In this document: piece by piece, positions 10,101 through 20,454 of the stretch
Position numbering within the stretch: the first letter of the stretch is position 1
Layout: each line of letters opens with the position of its first letter
Program-made: the position numbers and the translations under genes
Source of the DNA: Podochytrium sp. JEL0797
Lineage: Eukaryota; Chytridiomycota; Chytridiomycetes; Chytridiales; Chytriomycetaceae
Reading direction: 5' to 3'
Length of the DNA stretch: 23,471 nucleotides
NCBI GenBank assembly: GCA_027596195.1
Contig: JADGJG010000335.1
Location: forward strand, 1-23,471
Notes under the pieces: model-generated
The model's database searches: none
Seen by the model: only the letters and a program-made list of their open reading frames with translations
What the model was told of the DNA's origin: nothing

Positions 10101-13100
10101 CCACCTCAAGCGAAGATGGCACTGTAAAAATCTGGGATGCTGAGACAAATTCGTTGATTCGGTAATTTACGCGCCCTTTCTCCGACCAAACTGATTTTTG
10201 ACATCCAGGGAAATACAATTCAACGAACCAGTCACTTCGGTCTGCTTCTGCAATGACAAATCCGACCTTCTCATCAGTCTTCCAACCCAACTTGTTCTGC
10301 TACGCGTCCACGACTATCTCCCAACAAAATACCTTGCAGACTTGCTCATCAAATCCGACGGCTGGGCCGACGACCCTATTGAGTCGCCCAAAATGTTTGA
10401 CAGCGAGCTGGACTTTTGGGAACTCTACCGACTGGGCTTGGAAAAAATTGGCGCCGACTTGAGCAAATGGCACATTGCGTTCCAGAGGCAGAGCTCGGAC
10501 AAGGAAAAATTATCACGACAGATTGAAGATTTGGAGAGAAAAAAGCATGACGCGGATGAGGTATATTTTCAGATCTTCGTTGCTCACACGTAACTGAATT
10601 CGAACTACTTGTATCCGTACAGCAAAGGAAAAGAATCTTGAGACGGCAAAAGAAGCGTCGCAATCAGCTTCGCAAAATGACTGCCGACGAACAGAAGCAG
10701 TTGCTCATATCGTTAGGAATGCTTGACAGTTTGCATACGATAGATTTGATGGATCTGTTGCGACACAGCTCGAAACTGCGAGTCGAAGCAGATCCAAGCG
10801 TTCTGGATAAATACCTCGACGACAAGATTGAAGAAGAGAGGAGAGTGAAGCTGTTGGAAATAGATCATCAGATAAAAGTAGGGAAATTACAGCAACAGAA
10901 CCGCGGTCAGCGCATTACATTCAAAGTATTTTGAGATGATTTGACCCCCTTTCCCTCATCTCCAACACTTACTCTCCACCATATCATTCCCCAGTCTCTC
11001 TATGACCGCCATCTCAAAGGGAAAAAAGGACAAATGAAGCAGCTCCTCGAAAATCACGCCTCTAAAGGAGAAAGCGAAATCGAAGAGAAAGAGATACAAC
11101 CCGTTAAAGTCAACAGAGCAGCAGGTATATTTAACATGCATGGAAAACTGACAACGTGATATTCAACTAAACGTATGGTTTGAAGTGCAATCTCCACCAA
11201 AAGCAAAATCGAAACCCACTGCCCTCCCTTCCTCCAAAAAATCAAAAGCCCTCCCCTCCCTCTCAGGCGTAGTTGCCGAAAAGGTCACTAAGCAAGCGCG
11301 TTTGGCCCTAGTCTCACGTGCCCCGACCGAAACGAAACCCAAACAAAAGCTCCTGTTTCCAGGAAAATCCAAAACCTGGATCCAAGATCACTTTTCGAAA
11401 CTCGGGTTGATCCCCAACTCGATCCTTGCGGGAGAAATCGAGGGTGAGCGGATGCGCAAAGAACGTCTCGAACGTGAACGGTTGGCGGCCGAGGCGGTTC
11501 TGGCCATGCAGTTGGCGGCCAATTCGAAAGCCATGGCGGATCGCGTCAAGAACACTAAACGAAAACCAGTAAAATACTCGGAAACTTACAATTCAGGTCC
11601 GGATTTGAATGATGATGAATGGTTGGAGGAGGGCGTGGAGGAGGCGCGTGGGCCAACCATGAATTTCGACGAACCTGCTCCCGGGGGTCCAATCATTGAC
11701 TTTGAGGAGTTGGAGAGACAGAAAAGAGAAGCGGAAGAGGCAGAAAGATTGCGGCGGTTGGCAGAAGAGGAGGAGGAGAGAAGGAGGCTCGCGGAGTTGG
11801 AAGCTGAATTGAAGGCTCAGCGTGAACGTGATGCAGCTGCGTTGCAAGCAAAACGAGACGAAGAAGCAAGGCTAGCGAAAGCAAAAGCAGATGCAGCAGA
11901 AGCAGAAAGACGAAGGCTCCAAGACGAAAAGGATGCTAAACGAAAGGCCGAGCTGGAAGCAAAACTTGCCATCAAGAGGGGGAAACGTGAAGCTCTGGAT
12001 GCAATTATGGCAGCCAAAAAGGCAGCAGAGGCAGAGGCAGAAAGATTGAAGCAGCTGGAGCTCGAGAAAAGGAGGGGTACGAAGACTGAATATGGGATCG
12101 CAAAAGACTTTGTGCCGGTCGCATCGGATTCAGAGAGGAAAATTATCACTCAGGACGTGTTTTCAGCTCGAGAAAAGGGAACGCTCTATTCTGCTCCTCC
12201 ACCTCCCATTATTCGAAAGTCAGAACGAAAACCAATTGTGCCTTGGAGAAGGCGCACACTAGGAGAAATGGCTGGCGCTATCAAAGAAGATAGATCAGAC
12301 ACTCTTAGCGAAATGACAGACGATAATGATGACTTCGACCCTGAGGCTATTGCTAAACTTTGGGACCCAAATGCCGAAGAAGTCGCGAAAACTGCATGGA
12401 ATCTCATCGAGGCATCCAAAATAAGCTGCAAAATGTGTAACAATCCTCAAGAGCTTCGGGAAGAGCTCAGGAATATTATTGGAAACAGTTGGTTTCCGGG
12501 ATTGGATGTAAGCCTGCTTTCTCTTTGACACAACTTTCAAAATTTGAAACCTATTTTCAGCCGGGAATGGAACCTAACCTCACCAACATCATGAAAGTCT
12601 TATTTCGAACCATGAAAACTGGATTCTGGCGCGAAAAATGTGAAGCTAGCAAAGCTGTCTTATACTTGGTATTCAATCTAATTATTTTTTTTCAAATCGA
12701 CTGACTTCCGTTATTGGAAAAAGTTTCAAACTTTTGAACAGGATTTCCAAGAGCCACTTCAAACGATTGTGATTCCACAACTCGAATTTTTTAATGACCC
12801 AGATTGGCAATTCAGAGCCACTCTTTGCGCAATCATTCCGGTGTACAAAAAAACACATCCAGACTTGATTTACAATCTAATATGCTGTTTGAAAGACAAG
12901 TCTGACGTTGTGAGGTTCGTTCCCGATTTTGGCACAATTGGCAAACAGTACCTCTAATGTCTGACTACCAGAAAAATCGCCAAAAAGTCTCTGGTCGACA
13001 TGGGAATCAATTCAAAGGACGCATTACGTCGAGCGATGATGGATCTTCAGCTGATTCCTGAAACTGAAAGCGTTCGCCCGGATCTCAGCTTTTTAGATGT

Positions 13101-14705
13101 AAGAATCAAGATAATACGACCCAATAACGATGGGTTTGGAAATAATAGGCTGAATTCGCGAGGCTGCAAAAAGCGCAATCGGAAATGGACACCATCAAGG
13201 CAGCTCAAATCTTGGAATGGCAAGATCAGGTGCCCATGAAAAAGATACCAGGCAGTGTTATTGATCGGCCAGACTCGTACTATGCCACCCTTGTCAAAAA
13301 GGGTCTTTTGTCCAAGGAAGACTTTGAAAAGTTTTATAGCCGTTATGTTGCTCCAGCACCAAAAATGATGGCACCTCAACTGGTACCTCATGTGGCTTCA
13401 TCATTGAAAACGATATCAAAGCCAGAAAGTCGGAAAATGAGCTACATTTCGGCTCCATTTCAGATCAAGAGTGCTTTGCCAAGCCCTCGGGCCTCATTTG
13501 CGAGACAAAGAGAATCTCTGTACGATGCAGAGCCATTTATTTCTCGCCATAATGATCCGCTCATTCCACAAAGGCCCTCAGCCGTACAAGAAGAAATTCC
13601 ACAACGTTCATTGTCATTTACCGCATCTCGAAGAGTTTCAACCGTTAAGGCCCCATCGAGGCCGGAAGAGCCCAACGAAGTGAGAGTGTCGATGGCGAGT
13701 CAAGAACCAGAAGCACCAACCAGGAGATTTTCCATTATCCGCCCTACCATCGAAACTGAAGCGAAACCACAAGTATCGTCATTGAGCTTTTTTGACCGCG
13801 CGCCGTCCGAAGAAGAGCTTGTGGTGGTAGAACGTGAAGCCCGCGCGTTCGCGCAAACACACAAAGTCACGGCCGAGTTCACGAGAGGCAAGTCGGCGGG
13901 CCGATGGCGAAACGTGAGGACAACTGTCCTTCCAGCTGTCGTGATGATGGACTCGCATAGAATCTTGGAAGCTGTGGAAGGAGCACCACGCCAGAGGAGA
14001 ACAAGTGTGGGTCCCATAGCATCGTCGCGGTTCGCTACACTTGGTGCCGAAGACATTGTGGAGGAAGATGAATTGGGGCTCAAGATTTTCAAACGACCCG
14101 TGAGTGCGCAGCCTGTTCAAACGGCGTATTACAAACGCGTACCTTCCCCGAATGGTAGTGTAACCGACGCATCCGACTCGTTGTCAACTGGCGCGATGAA
14201 CACGGTTGGTTTGCCGCCTCTGATTCCCAAAATCGGAATCGTCGACACTTCCGACCATCATCTCCCATCCATCACGGTTCGATTGAAGTCGCCCTTCCCT
14301 CTCGAAGAATTCCGTCCAAGCAGCGTATCTGAAGATGCTAATTTCACGGATGCCATCTTTTCGTTCGGCGAAAGAAATACAACCACTGGAGCAACGACTC
14401 TGTTTGATCCAAGCGGAAACAGCCGGCCATTCACAACTGCTGATGAGGGGCTTGCTATGAAGGGATTGGTTGATAATGAAAGCTCCAACGACTTGCCGAA
14501 TCCGTGGGGGGGCAGCCCCGAGCCCACACCGCCAATAACAAGGCGCAACTCACAAGGGCAATTGCTAGATATTTGGGGAGATCCCGTAAAGGAGGAAGTT
14601 AAAGTACAGCTGGTTGAAGTGACGACGGGCGATGGAGGGGAAGGAAAGGAACCGCAGCAAGATCTTTCGATTCCGCTGGAGAACGCGTCGTTGACTGAAA
14701 GCTGA
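7199..14705 (+). CDS. Giant WD-repeat, coiled-coil and HEAT-like protein, WDR87/WDR97-like (probably ciliary)
   Basis: Seventeen exons join in frame to 2,211 residues: 7199-8143, 8188-8246, 8303-8360, 8407-8559, 8615-8738, 8792-9283, 9334-9426, 9473-9721, 9771-10161, 10209-10560, 10623-10925, 10995-11124, 11186-12507, 12561-12668, 12742-12914, 12972-13098 and 13149-14705. Residues 1-315 are a disordered, Ser-rich and charged region. About 330-900 hold roughly 12 WD-type blades, enough for two propellers (for example LITASFDGLIKLWAISW and SSEDGTVKIWDAETN). About 1290-1410 is an Arg/Glu/Ala-rich helix or coiled coil. About 1510-1690 is helical and HEAT-like (WFPGLDPGMEPNLTN, then LEFFNDPDWQFRATLCAI), and the rest is disordered. 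This order recalls animal WDR97/WDR87, associated with motile cilia. A 5'-UTR intron may lie at 7102-7192 (GTAAGA...TTCCGCAG); the in-frame ATG at 7136 would then be intronic. Confidence 0.8.
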
Positions 14706-14726
14706 AGCGCGTATTTTTGACTGTCA

Positions 14727-14732
14727 AATAAA
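14727..14732 (+). terminator. Polyadenylation signal of the WD-repeat gene
   Basis: AATAAA lies 21 nt past the stop at 14705. The RIC8 gene converges from the right, with its stop at 14831-14833. A variant ATTAAA on the minus strand (14818-14813) may serve RIC8. Confidence 0.65.
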
Positions 14733-14830
14733 AGGAAAATATTGCGTGTTGAACCGTAATTTCCAAGGAATGGTAAAGCAGTGGCAGGATTTGTTTTCCA
14801 AAAGGAGAGTTCTTTAATGTCGGTCTTCTT

Positions 14831-17008
14831 TTACTGGGCCCCACCCCCACCTCCCGTCTGACCATCCATGTCTTCCTTGCGAACCGCCTTGATAAACCCG
14901 CTCTTGTTGAGCTTTTCGAACATCTCCATCAATTTGTGCGTCTCGTACTCCTTCTCCGCGTCACTCAACCGCTCCCATTCCTCGTTCACCTGCTTCTCGT
15001 CTTTCATAATTTCACCCGTGATCGGATTCAACTTTTGTGAAACTTTGGCTTTGCCCTTTTTCGAGCTGGTGCTTGGACCGTCGTAGATTTCGTGCGACTC
15101 GTCATCGTTCGCCGTCATGTCGGAACTGCTGGAGGTGGGCCTTTGAGTAGGTCCATCACCCCCGTTCGGGTTGCTCATAATTCCGCGTTGGAACAAGAAT
15201 CCGGCCGCATTCCCGTACCCGATATAAGAAGTCAGCTTGGAAGCTAACCGAGAAAAGCAAGATTAGAGGACATATCCAAACGTCATTTCGATAAACAAAA
15301 GAAAGATTACCGTCCTCGTCAAACAAAGCAAACAACATTTCTCCCACACTGTTTTTGCAATTTTCGAGCGAAATACTCGACATCAAGTGAATCAGCCTCG
15401 CGACCGTCGTGTCGGTTGCATCGAGCTTCTGACTGCGGTCAATGTCGTCCGGAGTGAGTAGGCTTCGCAGCGATTCTCTCAATTTCGGATGAGCGTTCGC
15501 AAGTTCCTTGAGAACGAGAATCAAGGGTGGAATGATTTCGTCAGCTCGCTTCTTGCTGTAATCTGGCTTTGTTGGGTCTGTTGGAGGATGGGAGAGTGCT
15601 TCGAGGGGCGTGGAAGTGTGTTGGTAGGGCATGGCGAGGGACAGGGAGAGGGAAAGAATTTTGCAGAGTTGAGCAGGGAGTTGGTCCTTGTTGGGGTTTG
15701 GGAGCCATTCCAGAAAAAAATCAGGGGAAGATGGGAAGTTGAGAAGACAATTAATTGCAAAGGAGTGAGGCGGAGACAGGGGGTCATTTTCGTTCACGGG
15801 AATGCAAGTGATCAAGTCAACAAGGATTGGAAGAAAACTAAGGCCGAATGAGGAACGAAAACCATTTAGAAACGCGTCGTGATTTGCATTTTGGGAACTC
15901 ACACTTCAAATCCTTTAACTGATTCAGTCTTCTTCTTTTCATCCTCAACTCTTTCGGCCGACTTGTCTTCTTTTGTTTTGGCAATGCCTCCGAGTAATCC
16001 GCCGAGACCAGTTCCTTCCACTTCATGCACCATTGTCACGTTGAACACAATCTTTGAAATTTCGCTCAGAATGGTGAGCTCGTTGCCCATTCCCACAGAG
16101 ATTTGCTTGTGTTCAAGCAAATGGCTCGCGTAGGAGAGAAATAGCTAGTTTTTGTGGGGCGTCAGCCAACAGACAGAAGAAGAAGGTGTTGATTTTAAAC
16201 TCACTGAATGCAAAATTGAGCCAAAATTCTCCAGCGTTCTCATCTCCGCGGCGTACGCGACAGAGTGAGCAGACAGCAAAAACAAGAATCGCAAAGCGAG
16301 GAATTTCGCGTCCAGAGTTAAGCTCTCGTTCTAGTCGTTCAAATCAAAAAATATATATGGATCCTTCTTTGGAGATTGAATGTACCTGCAAGAATTCCAT
16401 CGTCAACAAGATTCCTTTCGATTCAACAAAAATCGCGCGACAGTCTTCGGTTCCGTGGATGCAGTTCACGAGACATTTCATGGCCTCGATTGAAGCACTG
16501 TTTAGAGTAAACTCGTTGCTCCCTGAAGTTATTCCGGAGTGGGCCATGGCCATTTTAATGCCCTGCGTTTTGAGTGTGAGTTTTCGGGAGAAAACGCAGA
16601 AAGGTGTGGCGTTTCTCACCTGTGCTGACATCAAACTCTCGCACCCTTCCACTTCTCGTGCAAGAATCTTTAACGCTTGAAACGCGAGCGCTGTGACTGT
16701 TGATCGCGCGGAGTGTCAAAAACAAATTTTTTCGCGTTTCGTTCGAGGGGGGTGCAAAGAATACCATCTTCAGGCCATTGAAGCTTAACTCCTGCGATCT
16801 CTTCGGTGTTAGAGGTGAGTGCGTCAACAAGCGCTTTGACAGACTCTTGCTTGTCTGCGATTGTAATGGGCCCGTTGGGTGTCAAAAATGTCTGAGCCGC
16901 TGCATGGGTTGCCACAAATGCGGATAAGGTTGAAGACACGACCGCAACTAAGGATGGTTGGTTGATGAGATGGAGAGATGGAAGGCCCAAGGGTGTGACG
17001 AGTGCCAT
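14831..17008 (-). CDS. RIC8: RIC8/synembryn, G-alpha chaperone and guanine-nucleotide exchange factor
   Basis: Ric-8 folds newly made G-alpha subunits and promotes their GDP release in the cytosol. Exons, in transcription order, are 17008-16765, 16696-16620, 16562-16386, 16330-16205, 16144-15903, 15837-15311 and 15243-14831. They join in frame to 601 residues (animal Ric-8A is about 530). Family-like armadillo segments include TALAFQALKILAREVEGC, SIEAMKCLVNCIHG and LALRFLFLLSAHS. The strongest signature is SVGEMLFALFDEDASKLTSY followed by IGYGNAAGFLFQRG, matching the conserved 'fvlckENv..fikytGYGNAAG' region of Ric-8. Introns are 55-68 nt. An apparent frame change near 16700 is explained by a 68-nt intron (16764-16697). 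The tail is acidic and ends in a Gly-rich stretch. The ATG at 17008 is preferred over ATGs up to 17140, which would run into the divergent gene. Confidence 0.9.
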
Positions 17009-17138
17009 GTTTGTTTTTATGACAATTCCAAACAAAAACAAAGAGAACTCGCAAAAGAAAGTTATTGATTTCGTTGATTCAAATTTTCTAATAAAGCTTC
17101 TTGAAATCCTCATATCTCCCTTGCATTCACGGCCCATC
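17009..17138. promoter_or_regulatory. 130-bp divergent promoter
   Basis: The ATG of RIC8 (minus) and that of the secreted Cys protein (plus) are only 130 bp apart. An A/T-rich stretch with TTCTAATAAAG lies near the plus-strand gene. Both 5' UTRs and any shared regulatory sites must fit here. Confidence 0.5.
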
Positions 17139-17693
17139 ATGATTCCAACAGTTTTCTCCTTGTGTGTCCTGCTCGTCTCGACGGCTGCAGCCCCAAATTA
17201 CACGACAGTTGACTGCACGGCGGTCGGTGCTACGCCAATTCAGCAAACACACACCCCCACTCCCTACTTCGGCGTCACGGATCAACAAAAAATCGCGTTC
17301 CTGTCGGCCAACCAAAAGAATGGAGGCCAGTCTGCCCTTGTTCCCTTGACATCCCCATTCGTCCAGCCCCCAACGCCAGCCACCAGAACCGGTGATCAAA
17401 TCTGCGCCGAACTCTTGGCCAAAAAGGTTCCCGAGATCCCAGACGAAGGATTGTTTTTCTGCGTGGATATGATGAGGTGGGGTCGTTGCCACAACGGGAA
17501 AGTGATCATCAACCAGTTCCTGCCGTTTGATGCGACCCACCTCGTTCGCGCATGCAGCAACAACAATGGTTTTTGTGCGGGCTCTCCTGGCGCGAACCCC
17601 TGCGTCTCGAACGCGACTCAAGCTGTGGCGCTCTCCAAGATTGTGGAATATTTCAAATTGCCGACCGCTGGCGTTCTTTTCAACCAGGCTTGA
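17139..17693 (+). CDS. Small secreted cysteine-containing protein, unknown family
   Basis: One exon encodes 184 residues. The ATG at 17139 starts a signal peptide (MIPTVFSLCVLLVSTAAAPN). In-frame sequence extends upstream to 16962, but that extension would overlap the divergent RIC8 start and hide the signal peptide. The mature protein has seven Cys, clustered in the second half (ICAELL, FFCVDMMRWGRCHNG, RACSNNNGFCAGS, NPCVSN), so disulfides are likely. There is no C-terminal membrane anchor. AATAAA follows five bases after the stop. Candidate roles are a wall-associated or effector-like secreted protein; I do not recognise the family. Confidence 0.7.
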   Translation: MIPTVFSLCVLLVSTAAAPNYTTVDCTAVGATPIQQTHTPTPYFGVTDQQKIAFLSANQKNGGQSALVPLTSPFVQPPTPATRTGDQICAELLAKKVPEIPDEGLFFCVDMMRWGRCHNGKVIINQFLPFDATHLVRACSNNNGFCAGSPGANPCVSNATQAVALSKIVEYFKLPTAGVLFNQA

Positions 17694-17697
17694 TGGA

Positions 17698-17703
17698 AAT
17701 AAA
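17698..17703 (+). terminator. Polyadenylation signal of the secreted protein gene
   Basis: AATAAA begins 5 nt past the stop. The expected cleavage site falls inside the region bearing the opposing VPS60 signal. Confidence 0.65.
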
Positions 17704-17720
17704 ATATTTCTCAAACGGCT

Positions 17721-17726
17721 TTTATT
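17721..17726 (-). terminator. Polyadenylation signal of VPS60
   Basis: TTTATT on the plus strand reads AATAAA on the minus strand, 10 nt past the VPS60 stop at 17738-17736. It lies 18-28 nt from the opposing signal at 17698, so the two 3' UTRs should overlap. Confidence 0.65.
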
Positions 17727-17735
17727 GAAATTTTT

Positions 17736-18880
17736 TTAGGCTTTCATTGCAGGTTCTTGAAGTGGCTTGTTGGTCTGGAAAAGAAATAAATAATGAATAC
17801 ACTTGTACCTGTAAATTTCATGCTTGTATGGAGAATTACCTCAGCTGGCATATGCAACGGATCCGATGTGGACGTGGCGGGAAGTTCAGGGATATCGTCT
17901 TGCAAGTACGACGGAATCTCTTCGTCCTCTTCGTACAATTCGTCACCGAGGGCATCCAATTCTACCACGGAAAATGGTGTTAATGGATCGTTTCATGGGG
18001 GGGGCTCAGTCGGTACCTGCTTCGAGATCATCCTCATCCAACCCATCCGGCAACCCATACGAACGACCCATCGTTTCCTGAATCTCATTGGCCTGCTCCA
18101 TCAAATCCTCCATCTCGTCTTGCAGTTGCTGTTTTCGCAAAAAACAACCAAGTTTTCAGTGCCTTTCACCCCGCGCCCGCCACCCCCGCCCAAAATATAC
18201 CTCGACTTTATCCAAATTGATCTTCTTGTACTGCGTCTTCATTTCCTTGTTGGCCGCCTTCATCGCATCGACCGTCACGAGCGTGTTTTTGAGGTTTTCC
18301 GTCGTCATGCTGGCTTGCTCCATGTTCCACGTTTGCGCCATCAGTTGGTCCTTTTGGCCTTCGTAACTGCGGATATGTAGTGTCAGAGGCGGTAGTGTGT
18401 GTGAGTGTGAATGTGAGGGGAGGGTGGTCCCCCCCCCACGATTGGCTGCGGGGTCCACTCACAGTTTCTTTTGTTTCAAGACTCGAAGAGCTTTTTGCTT
18501 CACGGCGTCCTACTCGTCGAGGGGAGGGAGGGAAGGGGGTATGATCAGCAAAAGGTGTCCCAAGCAACCCAAGCGTCTTGGTTTTACCTTCCCGGGTCCA
18601 TCACGCATCTTTCCCATCTGTTCCTTGTACTTGATGAGTTCGGCATCGAGGCGTTTGATTTTGACTTCCACGCTGTCTGCTCGTTCGTCAATCTGTTGGG
18701 CGGTTTGTGTTTCAGCTTGGGGAGGTATGGGGGGCTCGTAGGTTGGTTTTTACGTTTCGGATGGCGTCTTGCACGGTTGGTGCGGGGGTTTTGGGTTTGG
18801 ATGATCCGAGGAGGCGGTGCTGCAGGGGAGAAGGAGGAGTCAGTAGATGCATGAATGTGACGGACGAATCTCCACACCAT
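17736..18880 (-). CDS. VPS60: VPS60/CHMP5, ESCRT-III-associated Snf7-family protein
   Basis: VPS60 (CHMP5) binds the Vta1/LIP5 activator of Vps4 and acts in ESCRT-III disassembly and multivesicular body sorting. Exons, in transcription order, are 18880-18878, 18819-18754, 18692-18588, 18509-18463, 18366-18201, 18128-18017, 17961-17840 and 17774-17736. They join in frame to 219 residues, the length of human CHMP5. Recognisable parts are [15 protein letters not shown], the basic helix 1 ([20 protein letters not shown]), [35 protein letters not shown], and the acidic tail [19 protein letters not shown]. The first exon contributes only the ATG; it is followed at once by a 58-nt intron starting GTGTGG. 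Introns are 55-96 nt. The SMYD-like gene upstream ends 82 nt before this start, leaving very little promoter. Confidence 0.93.
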
Positions 18881-18962
18881 TTGTTTGTTGTTTTTTCCAA
18901 GTTTTTTTTCCACCGAGTGCTTGCTCGTTGCTTGCCTTCGCGTTTTGGTTTCTAAATCCAGA

Positions 18963-20118
18963 TTATTTTTCCGCCTCACAGCGATCACACACGCAATCAA
19001 AATAGTAAAAGTCTTTCAGATACTTTTGCCTCTCCTCCCTTCCACTATCACACGCTTGCGTCACATACGAAAGCGTCACTTGCTCCCCCATTCCAATATC
19101 GCTTTTCGCAACCATCAATACATCTGCTTGTAAGTCCAGAGCTTCCCTGATCGCGTGCGGGTACCCAATTTCCTCGTTTGATGCGCCAGACGAAGAAACG
19201 CACGCGGGGGGTGGTGGTGATGCAGCTAGTTTCATTCCAATCTGACGTTCGAGATTCTTGTCACATGAATGGTTGAAGTAGGAGGCGGATGGATAGATGG
19301 CGTGTCCGAGACATTCCCCTTCTGGATCCCAGAGTCCGAATCCGTTGCATTGTTTGATGGAGATTAATTTGAGGAGGTCGATTGGCTCGGGGATGGCGGA
19401 GTGGAAGAGGGCAGCGAAGAGAGGTCTTGACGAACCATGCAGCGACTTGGCCGTGTGCAGGGTCGAAAAGAGGTGATGAAGACCGCGCAGTTGTGAAACG
19501 TATTCGGTGGAAACTGATTCCGTGTTTGGTACGAGTTGCCAAAAGTCTGAGAGCGTCGGGAGTCCCTCAAGAAGAGTGGTCGGTTCGAATTCGTGCTCGA
19601 TTTCAACGCGGATACAGAAACTGAGGATCCAGCGCGCGAGTTCCATCACGTCGGCACGGTCATATGAATCGCGCATTAGGGTTGATTCGGGGGAGAGATG
19701 CGTGTCCGCGCTTGCCAACAGTTTCGCAAATCCTTTTCCTGTTTGGAGTGCTCCAATCTCGCGGAACCGTGCGCATTCGAATTCGGAGTGGAACTTGGTG
19801 ACTGAATCCATGCAAGTTTGCGAGCAGTACCAAACGGATGAGCAGACGGTGCATGAGAAGGATAGCGGCGGGTTGATTATGTATTTGTTAAAACACGCTG
19901 AGCAACACTCTTTGCGACAGACATGCGTCACAGCTGTAACGGAGGGGTAGGTACTAGTTAAGTGACTATGTGAATGAAAAAGGAGTCACCTTACCAATGC
20001 CATACGGTTTCCCGCGGAGCACTACTGATCCGCATTCAATGGCTCGAGTGGATACTACATATCGTCCGTGGACTGAATCTGCACGCAGAGAGAGCATCGT
20101 TGGATCCAAGAAGGCCAT
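18963..20118 (-). CDS. SMYD-like SET and MYND domain protein, copy A
   Basis: This is a probable protein-lysine methyltransferase. Exons are 20118-19995 and 19933-18963, separated by a 61-nt intron (GTAAGG...GTTACAG), giving 364 residues. The SET domain is split by a MYND zinc finger, as in SMYD proteins. The N-terminal SET part is HGRYVVSTRAIECG. The MYND ligands follow C-x2-C, C-x2-C, YC-x3-C and H-x3-C (CCSACF to FHSEFEC, residues about 50-90). The catalytic SET core holds NGFGLWDPEGECLG, the AdoMet-binding FNHSCDKN, and GEQVTLSY. The post-SET zinc motif FDCVCDRC lies next to the C-terminus. The usual Gly-x-Gly at the start of SET reads Gly-Arg-Tyr. The substrate is unknown; the protein lacks the long C-terminal TPR region of animal SMYD1-3. 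It is a tandem paralog of copy B. Confidence 0.85.
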
Positions 20119-20454
20119 TTCCGTGGATTACCAAAAAAAACAAAAAAATTTGAGTTTGAAGTTTTTCGGTTTCGGGAGGGGAAAAAAATCTGGTGCATCG
20201 AATGGCTCCAGACGACTCGTTAAAGGAACTTGTGGAATCCCCATCCATTCGAGATTTCACAAATGTCAGGTCAAAAAAACAGGCTCAAATCGGCACTGAC
20301 TCATGTCTCGGAAGACAAAAAAATAGTGTCGCCAGAAAATCCAACAATTTTTTCGGGGGGTAGGGCCAGGGCAGACCGAATAAGGCAAAACGCGGCAATA
20401 ATTGCGTAGATAAAATATGGCTGGCAAAAAAAGGAATTGGAAAAGCTTGGCATT
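20119..20454 (-). promoter_or_regulatory. Promoter of SMYD-like copy A plus a unique linker
   Basis: There is no gene here. Blocks at 20126-20220 and about 20305-20357 closely match the region upstream of copy B (21607-21700 and about 21777-21828). They include GTTTTTCGGTTTCGGGAGG and GAAAATCCAACAATTTTT. The remaining 20358-20454 has no counterpart in the other copy and separates the two duplicated units. Confidence 0.6.

Noticed and set aside
16690..16770. Apparent frameshift in RIC8
   Set aside because: A 68-nt intron with GTATTC donor and ATCAACAG acceptor restores the frame and the family sequence, and matches the size of the other RIC8 introns.
18584..19000. Minus-strand 138-residue ORF
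   Set aside because: It spans two VPS60 exons and introns in the wrong frame; the spliced VPS60 model explains the region.
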